Source of the DNA: Streptosporangiaceae bacterium
Lineage (GTDB): Bacteria; Actinomycetota; Actinomycetes; Streptosporangiales; Streptosporangiaceae
Direction: 5' to 3'
Assembly: GCA_030040815.1 (NCBI GenBank)
Contig: JASHSZ010000112.1
Span: forward strand, 1 to 22,251
DNA length: 22,251 bases
Shown: piece after piece, positions 7,616-14,406 of the stretch
How positions within the stretch are numbered: position 1 is the first letter of the stretch
How the letters are laid out: every line of letters begins with the position of its first letter
Notes under the pieces: generated by a model
Databases searched by the model: none
What the model was told of the DNA's origin: nothing
What the model saw: only the letters and a program-made list of their open reading frames with translations
Made by a program: the position numbers and the translations under genes

Positions 7616-8345
7616 GTGTCCGTTCCTGACGGCCGGGGGTGTTCGAGATTGGGGGTCGCAGGATTGCCGCGAACTCCGTCAGTGGTCATCGTCGGCGCCG
7701 GTGTTGGGGGCCTCACGCCGGCGCTGGCGCTGCGGCGCTGGGGAATAGGAGCCGATGTCCTGGAACAATCCGACGAGCTGCACGAAGTTGGCGCGGCCGT
7801 CGCTCTCGCGGCCAACGCGACCCGCCTGCTGCGAGACATCGGGCTAGGAGACGGCCTGGAGCGGGTGTCGACCGAGCCCACCAGGCTGTTGCACCGAGAT
7901 GGCCGTAACGGACGCCTGATCGCGGCCACTTTGGGTCCGGAGTGGTATCGCAGCGCGCCGTTTGCCGACGTGCACCTGGCAGACCTCCAGCGGCTGCTCG
8001 CCGACGCTCTGGCAACGAAGCACCTGTTCCTCGGGTGCCGGGTGGAATCCCTGGAAGAGCATGACTCTGGCGTGCGGTTGCGCTGCTCGTCAGGAGCCAC
8101 GTTTGACGCCGACGTCGCTGTGGGGCAGACGGCGTGCACTCACAGACCCGGGACTGGGTAACCGGAGGCGACGATCCGGTTTACTCCGCCACGTCGGGTT
8201 CCGCGGACTGGTTCCGGCCGGGCCGCTCCACCACATGCTGGACCCTGGAGCGCTGCAGTTCTGGATGGAACCCGGCGCGCACCTGTTGCACTACCCGATC
8301 TGCGGCGGCGAGCTGATCAACACCCTGGCAGTGATCAACGAGCCG
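7616..8345 (+). pseudogene. FAD-dependent monooxygenase, frameshifted and truncated
   Basis: The first 170 codons read as the FAD-binding half of a flavin aromatic hydroxylase (PHBH-like). V-V-I-V-G-A-G-V-G-G-L is the G-x-G-x-x-G dinucleotide site, followed by V-L-E-Q-S-D-E-L-H-E-V-G-A and a D-L-Q-R-L-L-A-D-A-L segment. At about 8125 one base is lost: the expected V-G-A-D-G-V-H-S, which holds the family's G-D motif, is split between two frames. A second shift near 8198 moves S-G-F-R-G-L-V-P into a third frame, which continues as M-E-P-G-A-H-L-L-H-Y-P-I to about 8340. The C-terminal substrate and FAD-closing part is missing. Two independent shifts make a sequencing error less likely. It followed the SDR gene in the same operon and presumably hydroxylated an aromatic or related substrate before it decayed. 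Confidence 0.75.
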
Positions 8346-8512
8346 AGGCGCTGGACTACACCGGCCTGCTGCACCAGCTTGTGCCCGGTACCGGGTGGCC
8401 TCGCGGAGCTCACATCACCGTCCCCCTCGACGTCATCGCCGAAGACACCCGTGAGCTGTACCTAGCCGCTGGAAGCATCGCCGCTGACCTACTCGTCAGC
8501 CTAGCGTTCGGT
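8342..8512 (+). pseudogene. Short coding relic, possibly from a TPP-dependent enzyme
   Basis: A further frame change near 8342 opens a reading with A-L-D-Y-T-G-L-L-H-Q-L-V, then A-H-I-T-V-P-L-D-V-I-A-E and L-Y-L-A-A-G-S-I-A-A-D. The H-I-T-V-P-L-D-V piece resembles the P-G-P-V-H-x-x-x-P-L-D-V segment of acetolactate-synthase-like TPP enzymes. The match is short and I hold it loosely; it could also be a divergent tail of the monooxygenase. It ends where the convergent STAND/WD40 gene begins to overlap it. Confidence 0.3.
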
Positions 8513-11500
8513 GTTCGGTGGGCAGACGTTCTGGTAGCCCGAGCCGGATCCGACGTATTCAGCCCACTCGGCGCGGCTCAGCGTTTGACCCGTCGAGCCG
8601 CATAGGTACCGGACGATGTTCTGCAGGTAGGCGAAGTTCCACAGCTGCGCTGTTCCATCGGCATTGGCGCTGGCCAGGACGTTGCCATCGGGACCGAACG
8701 CCACCGAGTTGACGGCTCCGCCGTTGCCGGTGAACGGGTTGCCGATCTCCTGCCCGGTGCTAGCGTCCCAAAGCCGGACCGTACCGTCGGCACCGCCGCT
8801 GGCCAGGATGGCGCCGTCGGGACTGAACGCCACCGAATCGAGCGCCTCAGTACCGCCGTTCAGCGGGTTGATGATCTGATTTTCTGTCGCTACGTCCCAC
8901 AGCCTGATCGTGTAATCCACGCTGGCGCTGGCCAGCGTTTCGCCGTCCGGGCTGAACGCCAGCGAAGTGACCGCGTAGTTGCTGCCAATGAAGGGCCTCC
9001 CCTGCGGCTGGTGAGTACTAACGTTCCACAGCCGGAGTGTCCCGCTCTCACTGCCGCTGGCCAGGATCTTGCCGTCCGGGCTGAACGCCACCGAGTTGAC
9101 CGGCCCGCCACGGGCAACGAGCGGCTCGCCAATGGGTTGCCGGGTGGCCACGTCCCAGAGCCGGATCGTCCCGTTCGCACTCCCGCTGGCCAGGATCTTG
9201 CCGTCAGGGCTGAACGCCACGGAATCGACCGCGCCGCCGACGACGGCGATCGGCGCGCCGATGGGCCGCTGGGTAAGCACGTTCCACAGCTGAATAGTCC
9301 CGTCAGTGCTCGCGCTGGCCATGGTCTTCCCGTCCGGGCTGCAGGCGACCAAATCGACGGCTGCCGCACTGCCGCTGAGCAGGTCACCGATCTGCTGGCC
9401 GGTGACTGTGCTCCACAGTCGCACTGTACCGTTAGCGGTGCCGCCGACCAGGACCTTGCCGTTCGGGCTGAGCGCCACCGACAGGACCGACCCGGCAGTG
9501 CTGACGGCGGGCGGGCCCATGGGCTGACCGACGGGCACGTTCCACAGCCGGACCGTGCCGTCATTGCTGGCGCTGGCCATGATCTGGCTGTCCGGGCTGA
9601 ACGCCACCGAGTTGACCCAGCCGAGGTGCCCGATCAGCGAAGGGCCGATCTGCTCGCCGGTGGCCGGGTTCCACAGCCGGATCAACTCATCGTTGCTCCC
9701 GCTGGCCAGGACCTGGCCGTCCGGGCTGAACGCGACGGCGTTGACCGGCTTGGTGTCACCGGTCAGCAGGGTCATGACCAGCTGTCCATTGGCGGCGTTC
9801 CACAACTGCACGGCGCCGTTTGTGCTGCCGCTGGCCAGCGTCATGCTGCCCGGGCTGAACGCGACCGAACCGACCCCGCCGAGATGGCCGGTGAGGGGAT
9901 TGCCGATGGGCCGGTCGGCTGCGACGTTCCATAGCCAGATCGTTCCGCCGCTGTCGCCGCCGGCCAGGACCTGGCCGTTGGAGCTGAACGCCACCGAATT
10001 GACCGTGCCGGCGTTGGCCAGGTATGCGCTTTCGGCGATCTGCCCGGTGGCCACGTTCCACACCTGTATGGCCTGATTGTCGCTTCCGCTGGCCAGGAGC
10101 TTGCCGTCGGGGCTGAACGCCACCGAGTTGACCTCTCCGGCATTGGCGTGCCATGGCTTCCCGATCGGCTTCCGGGTGGCCACGTCCCACAACTGGATGA
10201 CCTGATCCGAGTTGCCTGTGGCGAGGATCTGGCCGTTCGGGCTGAACGCCAGCGAATTGACTTCTCCCTCGTTACCGGTGAACGGCGGCCCGATCGGCTG
10301 GCCGGTGGCCACGCTCCACAGCCGGATCATTCCGTCCTCGCTGCCGCAGGCAATCACCTTCCCGGCGGGGTTGAACGCCACCGTGTAAACCGCGGTAGAA
10401 CTATCCGGAAGCACGTTGATCCCGGGCAGCACACCGGCGGACAGCATCGCGTAGCTTGCCGCCGGGTCAGACTGGTCGAAGCGCCACGCGGCCACACTCA
10501 GCAGCTTGGACAGGACGGGATTGGCGTCACCGATCAGTTCACTCTGGCTGGCGAGCTGCTCGGAGATTGCCGCGTTGCGTTCACTGGCGGTTTCCTGACT
10601 GTTGCGGATGGCCAGGAACGCAGCCGACGCGAATCCGACGACAAGAACCAAGAGGAACGCGATAATGCCCTGGCGTCGGCGCACCCGGCGGTGGCGAGCG
10701 CGCTCGCCAGCGCTGATGAAGTCACGTTCGGCCTGGCGGAGGGGCGGGTAGCGGACGGGATCCGCGCTAGCCTTGGCGGCCGTCGCGGCAGCGTCCTCGA
10801 GCAGGCTGCCGCTATAGAGATAGGACGGATCGCGCGAGTGGCCTTCCCATTCGGCCGCGGCGTTGTGCAGCCTGGTCCGGACGATCCGGTCGGCGTGGGT
10901 CCTGGCGAGCCATTCATCGCGCAGCAGGGGCCAGGAGGTCAGCAGCACTTCGTGACTGATCTCCACGGTCCCGGCGGCGAGGGTGAGAAGCCGTTCGGAG
11001 GCAAAGGTCTCCAAGACCGCCTCCACGTCGCGCGTCTGGGCTGCGTTCTTGCCTTCGGCGAGTTCCGCCCGGGTGGCCCGTTCGGCGGTGTCCACGCTGT
11101 CGGTCGTGGTGGCCGTCAAGCGGATGAAAATCTGTCGGGCCGCAGCCTGCTGAGCGGGCGTGAGACTGTCATAGGCGCGTTGTGCGCTGGCCGCGACGGC
11201 GCCTTCGATGCCGCCGGTCCGCTCATAGTCGGCGAGGGTCACAGCGTGCCCGGCCCGGCTTCGCCAGGCCTGGTCAAGGGCGTGCGAAAGCAACGGCAGT
11301 ATTCCCGCGCCATACACTAAAGTGCGGCCCGGGATGGCGCCTGACGACCCCGGCCGCCGCGTGCTTACCTCCTCCAGCAGGACCTCGACCAGGTCCGCGT
11401 CGAGGCTCGAGCCTGCTTTTTTCGCGGGCTCGGTGATGGCCGTCCGAAGTTCCAGTTCGGACATCGACGTCACCAGGTAGCGGTCCTGGATTGCGCCAGC

Positions 11501-12331
11501 TAGTTGCGGGTAGTCGGCGCAGTGGGCCTCGAAATCGGCGCGTACCCCGAGCACCATCAGGGCCGCTGGATCCTGTTCCGTGCCGTCTCTGGCCGCAGCG
11601 CACAGCGCCGTGATGAAGGCCTGCCGCTGCTTCTCGTCTTGGCACTGGGTAAACACCTGCTCGAACTGGTCCACTACGAGCAGTAGCCGTCGCTTACGCG
11701 GCGGGCCTGGCGGCACGCCGCCCGGTTCCCCTGGCGACCCGCCCAGCTGCGCCAGGGCGGCCTGGCGCGCAGTGAGGGCGAACCTAGCTGGATTATCGTC
11801 TAGCCCGTTGCGTACCGCGTCCGCGTTGATTCCCGCCAGGTGCGCAATATGTACGGCCAGCACATCCAACGGTGCGGGCCCCGGTGTGAACAGCAGGCGC
11901 GGCCACGACGCCGCATCGGGCGCCCCCTCCAGCCCCGCGCCGCGGATCTGCGGCAGCACCCCAGCCCGCAGCAACGAAGACTTCCCTGCTCCCGAAACCC
12001 CGGACACCACCAGGAGCCCGGTCCCTTGCGCGCACAACGACATTCGTTTCAGTACGTCCGCGATGGCCGTCCCACGGCCGAAGAAGAACGGCGCGTCCTG
12101 CTCCTCGAACGCGCTCAGGCCGCGGTAGGGAGAATCGACTTTCCCAGAGACGCTCATCAGCGGCGGCGCCGCGACCCCATCGGAATACGTCCCTTGGTAA
12201 ACGTAGATGATCTGGGTGTTGTCCTGTCCCACCTGCACGCCCACTGCCCCATGCGCATCGACATGAGGCGAGCCGCTATCACCGCCCTGCACTTGGACCG
12301 GTGCCACGCCAGGATCTGGATCAGCGTTCAC
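8501..12331 (-). CDS. nSTAND1-type NTPase with N-terminal RHIM-like motif, membrane segment and 14 WD40 repeats
   Basis: This 1276-residue protein has, in order: an amyloid-like motif at residues 31-40 (G-V-Q-V-G-Q-D-N-T-Q); the nSTAND1 entry S-P-Y-R-G-L-S-A-F-E at 67-76 and F-F-F-G-R-G at 82-87; Walker A 111-119 (G-V-S-G-A-G-K-S-S); Walker B L-L-L-V-V-D-Q-F-E ending near 224; a helical winged region to about 540; a basic stretch and one hydrophobic helix at 555-575; then 14 WD40 units from about 647 to 1240, enough for two seven-bladed propellers, and a tail with two cysteines. STAND NTPases act as ligand-gated switches; WD40 repeats are the likely sensor. The GTG start has GGAGG five bases upstream. 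It lies 47 bases after the small protein that shares its motif, so they form an operon. I infer an NLR-like receptor; its ligand is unknown. Confidence 0.92.
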   Translation of the reverse strand: MNADPDPGVAPVQVQGGDSGSPHVDAHGAVGVQVGQDNTQIIYVYQGTYSDGVAAPPLMSVSGKVDSPYRGLSAFEEQDAPFFFGRGTAIADVLKRMSLCAQGTGLLVVSGVSGAGKSSLLRAGVLPQIRGAGLEGAPDAASWPRLLFTPGPAPLDVLAVHIAHLAGINADAVRNGLDDNPARFALTARQAALAQLGGSPGEPGGVPPGPPRKRRLLLVVDQFEQVFTQCQDEKQRQAFITALCAAARDGTEQDPAALMVLGVRADFEAHCADYPQLAGAIQDRYLVTSMSELELRTAITEPAKKAGSSLDADLVEVLLEEVSTRRPGSSGAIPGRTLVYGAGILPLLSHALDQAWRSRAGHAVTLADYERTGGIEGAVAASAQRAYDSLTPAQQAAARQIFIRLTATTTDSVDTAERATRAELAEGKNAAQTRDVEAVLETFASERLLTLAAGTVEISHEVLLTSWPLLRDEWLARTHADRIVRTRLHNAAAEWEGHSRDPSYLYSGSLLEDAAATAAKASADPVRYPPLRQAERDFISAGERARHRRVRRRQGIIAFLLVLVVGFASAAFLAIRNSQETASERNAAISEQLASQSELIGDANPVLSKLLSVAAWRFDQSDPAASYAMLSAGVLPGINVLPDSSTAVYTVAFNPAGKVIACGSEDGMIRLWSVATGQPIGPPFTGNEGEVNSLAFSPNGQILATGNSDQVIQLWDVATRKPIGKPWHANAGEVNSVAFSPDGKLLASGSDNQAIQVWNVATGQIAESAYLANAGTVNSVAFSSNGQVLAGGDSGGTIWLWNVAADRPIGNPLTGHLGGVGSVAFSPGSMTLASGSTNGAVQLWNAANGQLVMTLLTGDTKPVNAVAFSPDGQVLASGSNDELIRLWNPATGEQIGPSLIGHLGWVNSVAFSPDSQIMASASNDGTVRLWNVPVGQPMGPPAVSTAGSVLSVALSPNGKVLVGGTANGTVRLWSTVTGQQIGDLLSGSAAAVDLVACSPDGKTMASASTDGTIQLWNVLTQRPIGAPIAVVGGAVDSVAFSPDGKILASGSANGTIRLWDVATRQPIGEPLVARGGPVNSVAFSPDGKILASGSESGTLRLWNVSTHQPQGRPFIGSNYAVTSLAFSPDGETLASASVDYTIRLWDVATENQIINPLNGGTEALDSVAFSPDGAILASGGADGTVRLWDASTGQEIGNPFTGNGGAVNSVAFGPDGNVLASANADGTAQLWNFAYLQNIVRYLCGSTGQTLSRAEWAEYVGSGSGYQNVCPPNTER
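8610..10410 (-). repeat. WD40-coding tandem repeat array, 14 units of about 126-129 bp
   Basis: The coding sequence repeats about every 126-129 bases. Each unit encodes V-x-S-V-A-F-S-P-D-G-x-x-L-A-S-G-S-x-x-G-T-I-R-L-W-D-V-A. On the plus strand most units show GGGCTGAACGCCACCGA or a close variant next to CTGGCCAGGA. Units near the middle and end of the protein (for example the two sharing S-P-D-G-K-I-L-A-S-G-S) are nearly alike, while the residues flanking the core vary. This suggests unit duplication or conversion within the array. Confidence 0.85.
12194..12262 (-). other. RHIM-like/BASS-type amyloid motif at the N-terminus of the STAND protein
   Basis: Residues 24-46 read V-D-A-H-G-A-V-G-V-Q-V-G-Q-D-N-T-Q followed by I-I-Y-V-Y-Q. 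The V-Q-V-G core matches the RHIM tetrad (I/V)-Q-(I/V/L)-G, and the whole segment matches the motif at the end of the neighbouring small protein at 11 of 17 positions with conservative changes elsewhere. In described bacterial NLR systems such a motif at the receptor N-terminus templates amyloid folding of the partner. Confidence 0.65.
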
Positions 12332-12336
12332 TCGAG

Positions 12337-12341
12337 CCTCC
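12337..12341 (-). promoter_or_regulatory. Shine-Dalgarno of the STAND/WD40 gene
   Basis: GGAGG lies five bases before the GTG at 12331 and fixes this start over any internal ATG or GTG. It also places the amyloid-like motif inside the translated protein. Confidence 0.7.
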
Positions 12342-12378
12342 GTAAGTCAGCTGGGAGAAGACCCGCTGTCCGGAGGCG

Positions 12379-12774
12379 CTACGCCACCCCTGGTGGGGTG
12401 CTGAACACGTTGTGCTGTGTGTTGCGGTCGCCGATCTGCACGCCCTGCGCCCCCCGGACATCGACCGCGTACTTCCCCGCCCGCGCTCCGGCCTCATCGA
12501 CCAGGTGCATCACCGCTTCGGCCGCTGCCACAAGGTCGGCATCATGGCCGGCTCCGGCCTCGTCGAGCTCCGCCATGAGCGGGGCACGCCACGTCTCTGG
12601 GGCCTGTTCATGCTTGGCCAGTACCAACTCGGTATCCGGCCCGCCGCCAAGCCGTTTCCTCACCAGCGCCTTCAACCCGGCGTATGCGTCCTTGATCGCC
12701 GATGACGCGGTGTCCGATATGCCGAGGGCAGTACCTGCCGCCAGAGCAGTCACAATGAGTGTGATCGGATCCAT
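12379..12774 (-). CDS. Bell-like putative cell-death effector with C-terminal RHIM-like amyloid motif
   Basis: This 131-residue protein begins M-D-P-I-T-L-I-V-T-A-L-A-A-G, a hydrophobic helix, followed by D-T-A-S-S-A-I-K-D-A-Y-A-G-L-K-A-L-V and two more helical stretches (about 60-75 and 80-100). It ends in a flexible tail with A-Q-G-V-Q-I-G-D-R-N-T-Q-H-N-V-F at 109-124. A short helical N-terminal domain plus a C-terminal RHIM-like motif, next to a STAND receptor with the same motif, is the layout of Bell-domain proteins. Those were proposed as bacterial counterparts of fungal HeLo/HELL and MLKL-type membrane-damaging domains. That role is inference here. ATG 12774 lies eight bases after GGGGGAG and is preferred; an ATG at 12780 and a GTG at 12783 are in frame and cannot be excluded. 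It is first in an operon with the STAND gene. Confidence 0.8.
   Translation of the reverse strand: MDPITLIVTALAAGTALGISDTASSAIKDAYAGLKALVRKRLGGGPDTELVLAKHEQAPETWRAPLMAELDEAGAGHDADLVAAAEAVMHLVDEAGARAGKYAVDVRGAQGVQIGDRNTQHNVFSTPPGVA
12403..12462 (-). other. RHIM-like/BASS-type amyloid motif at the C-terminus of the small protein
   Basis: Residues 105-124 read D-V-R-G-A-Q-G-V-Q-I-G-D-R-N-T-Q-H-N-V-F. V-Q-I-G is an exact RHIM-type core. The identical skeleton V-D-x-x-G-A-x-G-V-Q-x-G-x-x-N-T-Q occurs at the N-terminus of the adjacent STAND protein. No other protein in the window carries it, so shared codon bias or chance is an unlikely explanation. Confidence 0.7.
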
Positions 12775-12789
12775 CCCCATCACTCCCCC

Positions 12790-12819
12790 ACCATGAGGAT
12801 TACCACCACACTACGTCAA
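12790..12819 (-). promoter_or_regulatory. Candidate promoter of the effector-STAND operon
   Basis: On the minus strand TTGACG (12819-12814) is followed after 18 bases by CATGGT (12795-12790), a weak -10. Transcription would start near 12783, on the in-frame GTG there. That would give a leaderless message and remove most of the Shine-Dalgarno used for ATG 12774. The two readings conflict, so either this -10 or the preferred start is wrong. Confidence 0.3.
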
Positions 12820-12951
12820 CCCTCCTCAGGTTGCCCATACCACACCTATGCACGGAGGGCAGGGCAAGTCTGGCCTGCAATAAGGAGCGCAGCCTCTCAC
12901 CACGGACTCCGGGCCTGACGGCCACTGCTGACCAGCGCTGACGACGGCACC

Positions 12952-13113
12952 ATGTCGTTCTGGGAAGTATTTCCATTTGCGAATCCGTATGTGGCGCTCT
13001 GCCTGACGTCGACCCCGCACGGCAAGTGTGATCAGTACGCGCCAGATGAGCCATTCCCCAAGATCTGTGCCCTGAACTGTGGGACATGCTGGTTTGTGTC
13101 ATGCACTAAATAA
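12952..13113 (+). CDS. Possible small cysteine-rich protein (53 residues), unrecognised
   Basis: An ATG at 12952 opens a 53-codon frame to a TAA at 13111. It contains six cysteines (residues 17, 26, 39, 43, 46, 51), the last four as C-x3-C-x2-C-x4-C near the end (I-C-A-L-N-C-G-T-C-W-F). It lies divergently upstream of the effector-STAND operon. Codon third positions are clearly less GC-rich than in neighbouring genes, so it is either foreign or not coding. There is no good Shine-Dalgarno. I recognise no family and no modification or export gene nearby. No other gene is evident between 12775 and 13121. Confidence 0.25.
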   Translation: MSFWEVFPFANPYVALCLTSTPHGKCDQYAPDEPFPKICALNCGTCWFVSCTK

Positions 13114-13130
13114 AGCAGTACGTAATGCGC

Positions 13131-13620
13131 AGAATGCTCGTCCCGCCAGGCGCCGCCGAAGGGGTGATCGTGGCCGAGGCCGACCATCTGGGCGGCTTCT
13201 CGCTGTTCGTCGCCGACGGAAAGCTCACCCACACCGGTGATGGGCGTGTTCATCTACCGGCAGCAGGCCACCGAACCGCTGCCGGCGGGCGAAGTGAACG
13301 TGCGGATGGAGTTCGCCGCTGATGCGCCCAAACCCGCTACCGGCGGTGAGGTGACCTTGTTCATCAACGACCGGCCGGCGGGTCAGGGCCGCATGGATTA
13401 CACCGTCCCGGTCCGCTTCTCGGGCTATGCGGGCATGGACATCGGCTGCGACAACGGCGGGGTGGTCGATCGCAGCTACGAGGATCGCAAGCCGTTCCCG
13501 TTTACCGGCACGATCAAGAAAGTGGTCTTCGACATCAGGCCGCACCTGACAACCGAGGACGAGCAGGATCTGCACGCGGCTGCGCAGGCATTTGGGCACC
13601 GCGGCGCGCAGAACATGATG
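13131..13620 (+). pseudogene. Arylsulfatase C-terminal remnant, frameshifted
   Basis: The first part reads G-V-I-V-A-E-A-D-H-L-G-G-F-S-L-F-V-A-D-G-K-L-T-H-T. After a frame change near 13236 it continues Y-R-Q-Q-A-T-E-P-L-P-A-G-E-V-N-V-R-M-E-F, then T-L-F-I-N-D-R-P-A-G-Q-G-R, F-S-G-Y-A-G-M-D-I-G and F-T-G-T-I-K-K-V-V-F-D-I. This is the C-terminal domain of actinobacterial type I arylsulfatases (E-G-V-I...G-G-F-S-L-Y...P-L-P-x-G...L-F-V-N...F-T-G-T-I). The N-terminal catalytic domain with the C/S-x-P-x-R formylglycine site is absent, so it cannot be active. The second part is still open and runs without a stop into the PPOX gene. A C-terminal extra segment (L-H-A-A-A-Q-A-F-G-H-R) may belong to the original gene. 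Confidence 0.7.
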
Positions 13621-13890
13621 TTCGGAGCGGTTCTCAACTCGGCGCCAGTGTGGCTGCGCCGCGGCTCAGCTACCGGCGGAGGCTGCAGTGGTGGCTGGGT
13701 TACTGGCCACGTCTCTGGCCGGTGCGCCGGTAGCCGCGCTCTCGACCGAGCACGTCCTCCACATGCACGCCAGCGGCTGTTGCTTATCCCCGACGCTAGC
13801 TGCAGCGTCTCCACTGACGGCACCCGGCCGGGACCTTTGCTGGGACTTCCGCCACTGGATCGGCGACGGGCCGGTGTGCAGGCTGAAACC

Positions 13891-14322
13891 ATGAACGAAG
13901 CAGCGTCTGCGGGTCGGCCGGATCATCCGGCCACCGCCGCGCCCGCCTTCCGCGGCAGGTACCTCAGCATCACCAGCTACAAGCGCGACGGGCAAGGGGT
14001 CGCCACACCGGTGTGGTTCGTCCAGCGGGACGGCAAGCTCTTGGTGGAGACCGACACCGCCTCCGGCAAGGTCAAGCGCATCCGCCGCAATCCGCAGGTC
14101 CAGGTGGCGGTCTGCACGGCGAGCGGTCGGCTGCGCGGCCAGCAGGTGCCGGCCGTCGCGGAGATACTCTCCGGCTCCGAGATCGGCCGGGTCGAGCGGC
14201 TCATCGCGGACAAATACCGGTTCGACATGATCATCTTCAGGCCTCTCCGGTTCGTCCAGGCTAGGCTGCACCTGGGACGCCCGCGGACCGGCCCGGCGAT
14301 CCTGAGCATCACGCCCAGCTGA
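13891..14322 (+). CDS. PPOX-class F420-dependent enzyme (pyridoxamine-phosphate-oxidase fold)
   Basis: This 143-residue protein has the split-barrel flavin/deazaflavin pattern of small actinobacterial PPOX enzymes (Rv2061-like): R-Y-L-S-I-T-S-Y-K-R-D-G, T-P-V-W-F-V-Q-R-D-G-K-L, T-D-T-A-S-G-K-V-K-R-I-R-R-N-P-Q-V-Q-V-A-V-C-T and G-R-L-R-G. Members use F420 or a flavin to reduce unsaturated or quinone-like substrates; the substrate here is unknown. I chose the ATG at 13891 because homology starts just after it. There is no clear Shine-Dalgarno, and the same frame is open back to 13237 through the arylsulfatase relic, so automatic calls may give a 361-residue chimera. Its ATG also overlaps the TGA of a 68-codon frame (13688-13894, L-A-T-S-L-A-G-A-P-V-A-A-L) of unknown meaning. 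Confidence 0.8.
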   Translation: MNEAASAGRPDHPATAAPAFRGRYLSITSYKRDGQGVATPVWFVQRDGKLLVETDTASGKVKRIRRNPQVQVAVCTASGRLRGQQVPAVAEILSGSEIGRVERLIADKYRFDMIIFRPLRFVQARLHLGRPRTGPAILSITPS

Positions 14323-14363
14323 CCAGGCGTGCACAACGGCGGCTCGGCGCGGCCGTAGCCCGA

Positions 14364-14406
14364 ATGCTCGGCGATAGCTTTGGCAAGTCCAACCACGGCC
14401 GAGCAT
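14364..14406. terminator. Hairpin between the convergent PPOX and kinase genes
   Basis: ATGCTCGGC (14364-14372) and GCCGAGCAT (14398-14406) form a perfect 9-bp stem with a 25-base loop, 42 bases after the PPOX stop. There is no T-run. It may be a terminator for the PPOX gene or a protein-binding palindrome. The rest of 14323-14687 shows no gene with recognisable content; 14450-14505 is AT-richer than its surroundings. Confidence 0.3.

Noticed and set aside
8610..10410. Regularly spaced direct repeats that could suggest a CRISPR array
   Set aside because: The period is about 126-129 bp, the units translate continuously as WD40 blades in one long frame, and there are no identical short repeats with unique spacers.
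9011..11320. Long plus-strand open frames (9011-9934 and 10148-11320) opposite the STAND/WD40 gene
   Set aside because: They are mirror readings of the high-GC WD40 and NTPase coding sequence, with repeated R/D-rich patterns, no recognisable domain and no ribosome-binding site.
11840..12796. 318-codon plus-strand frame covering the start of the STAND gene and the small protein gene
   Set aside because: It is antisense to two well-supported genes with Shine-Dalgarno sites; its content is arginine-rich and unrecognisable.
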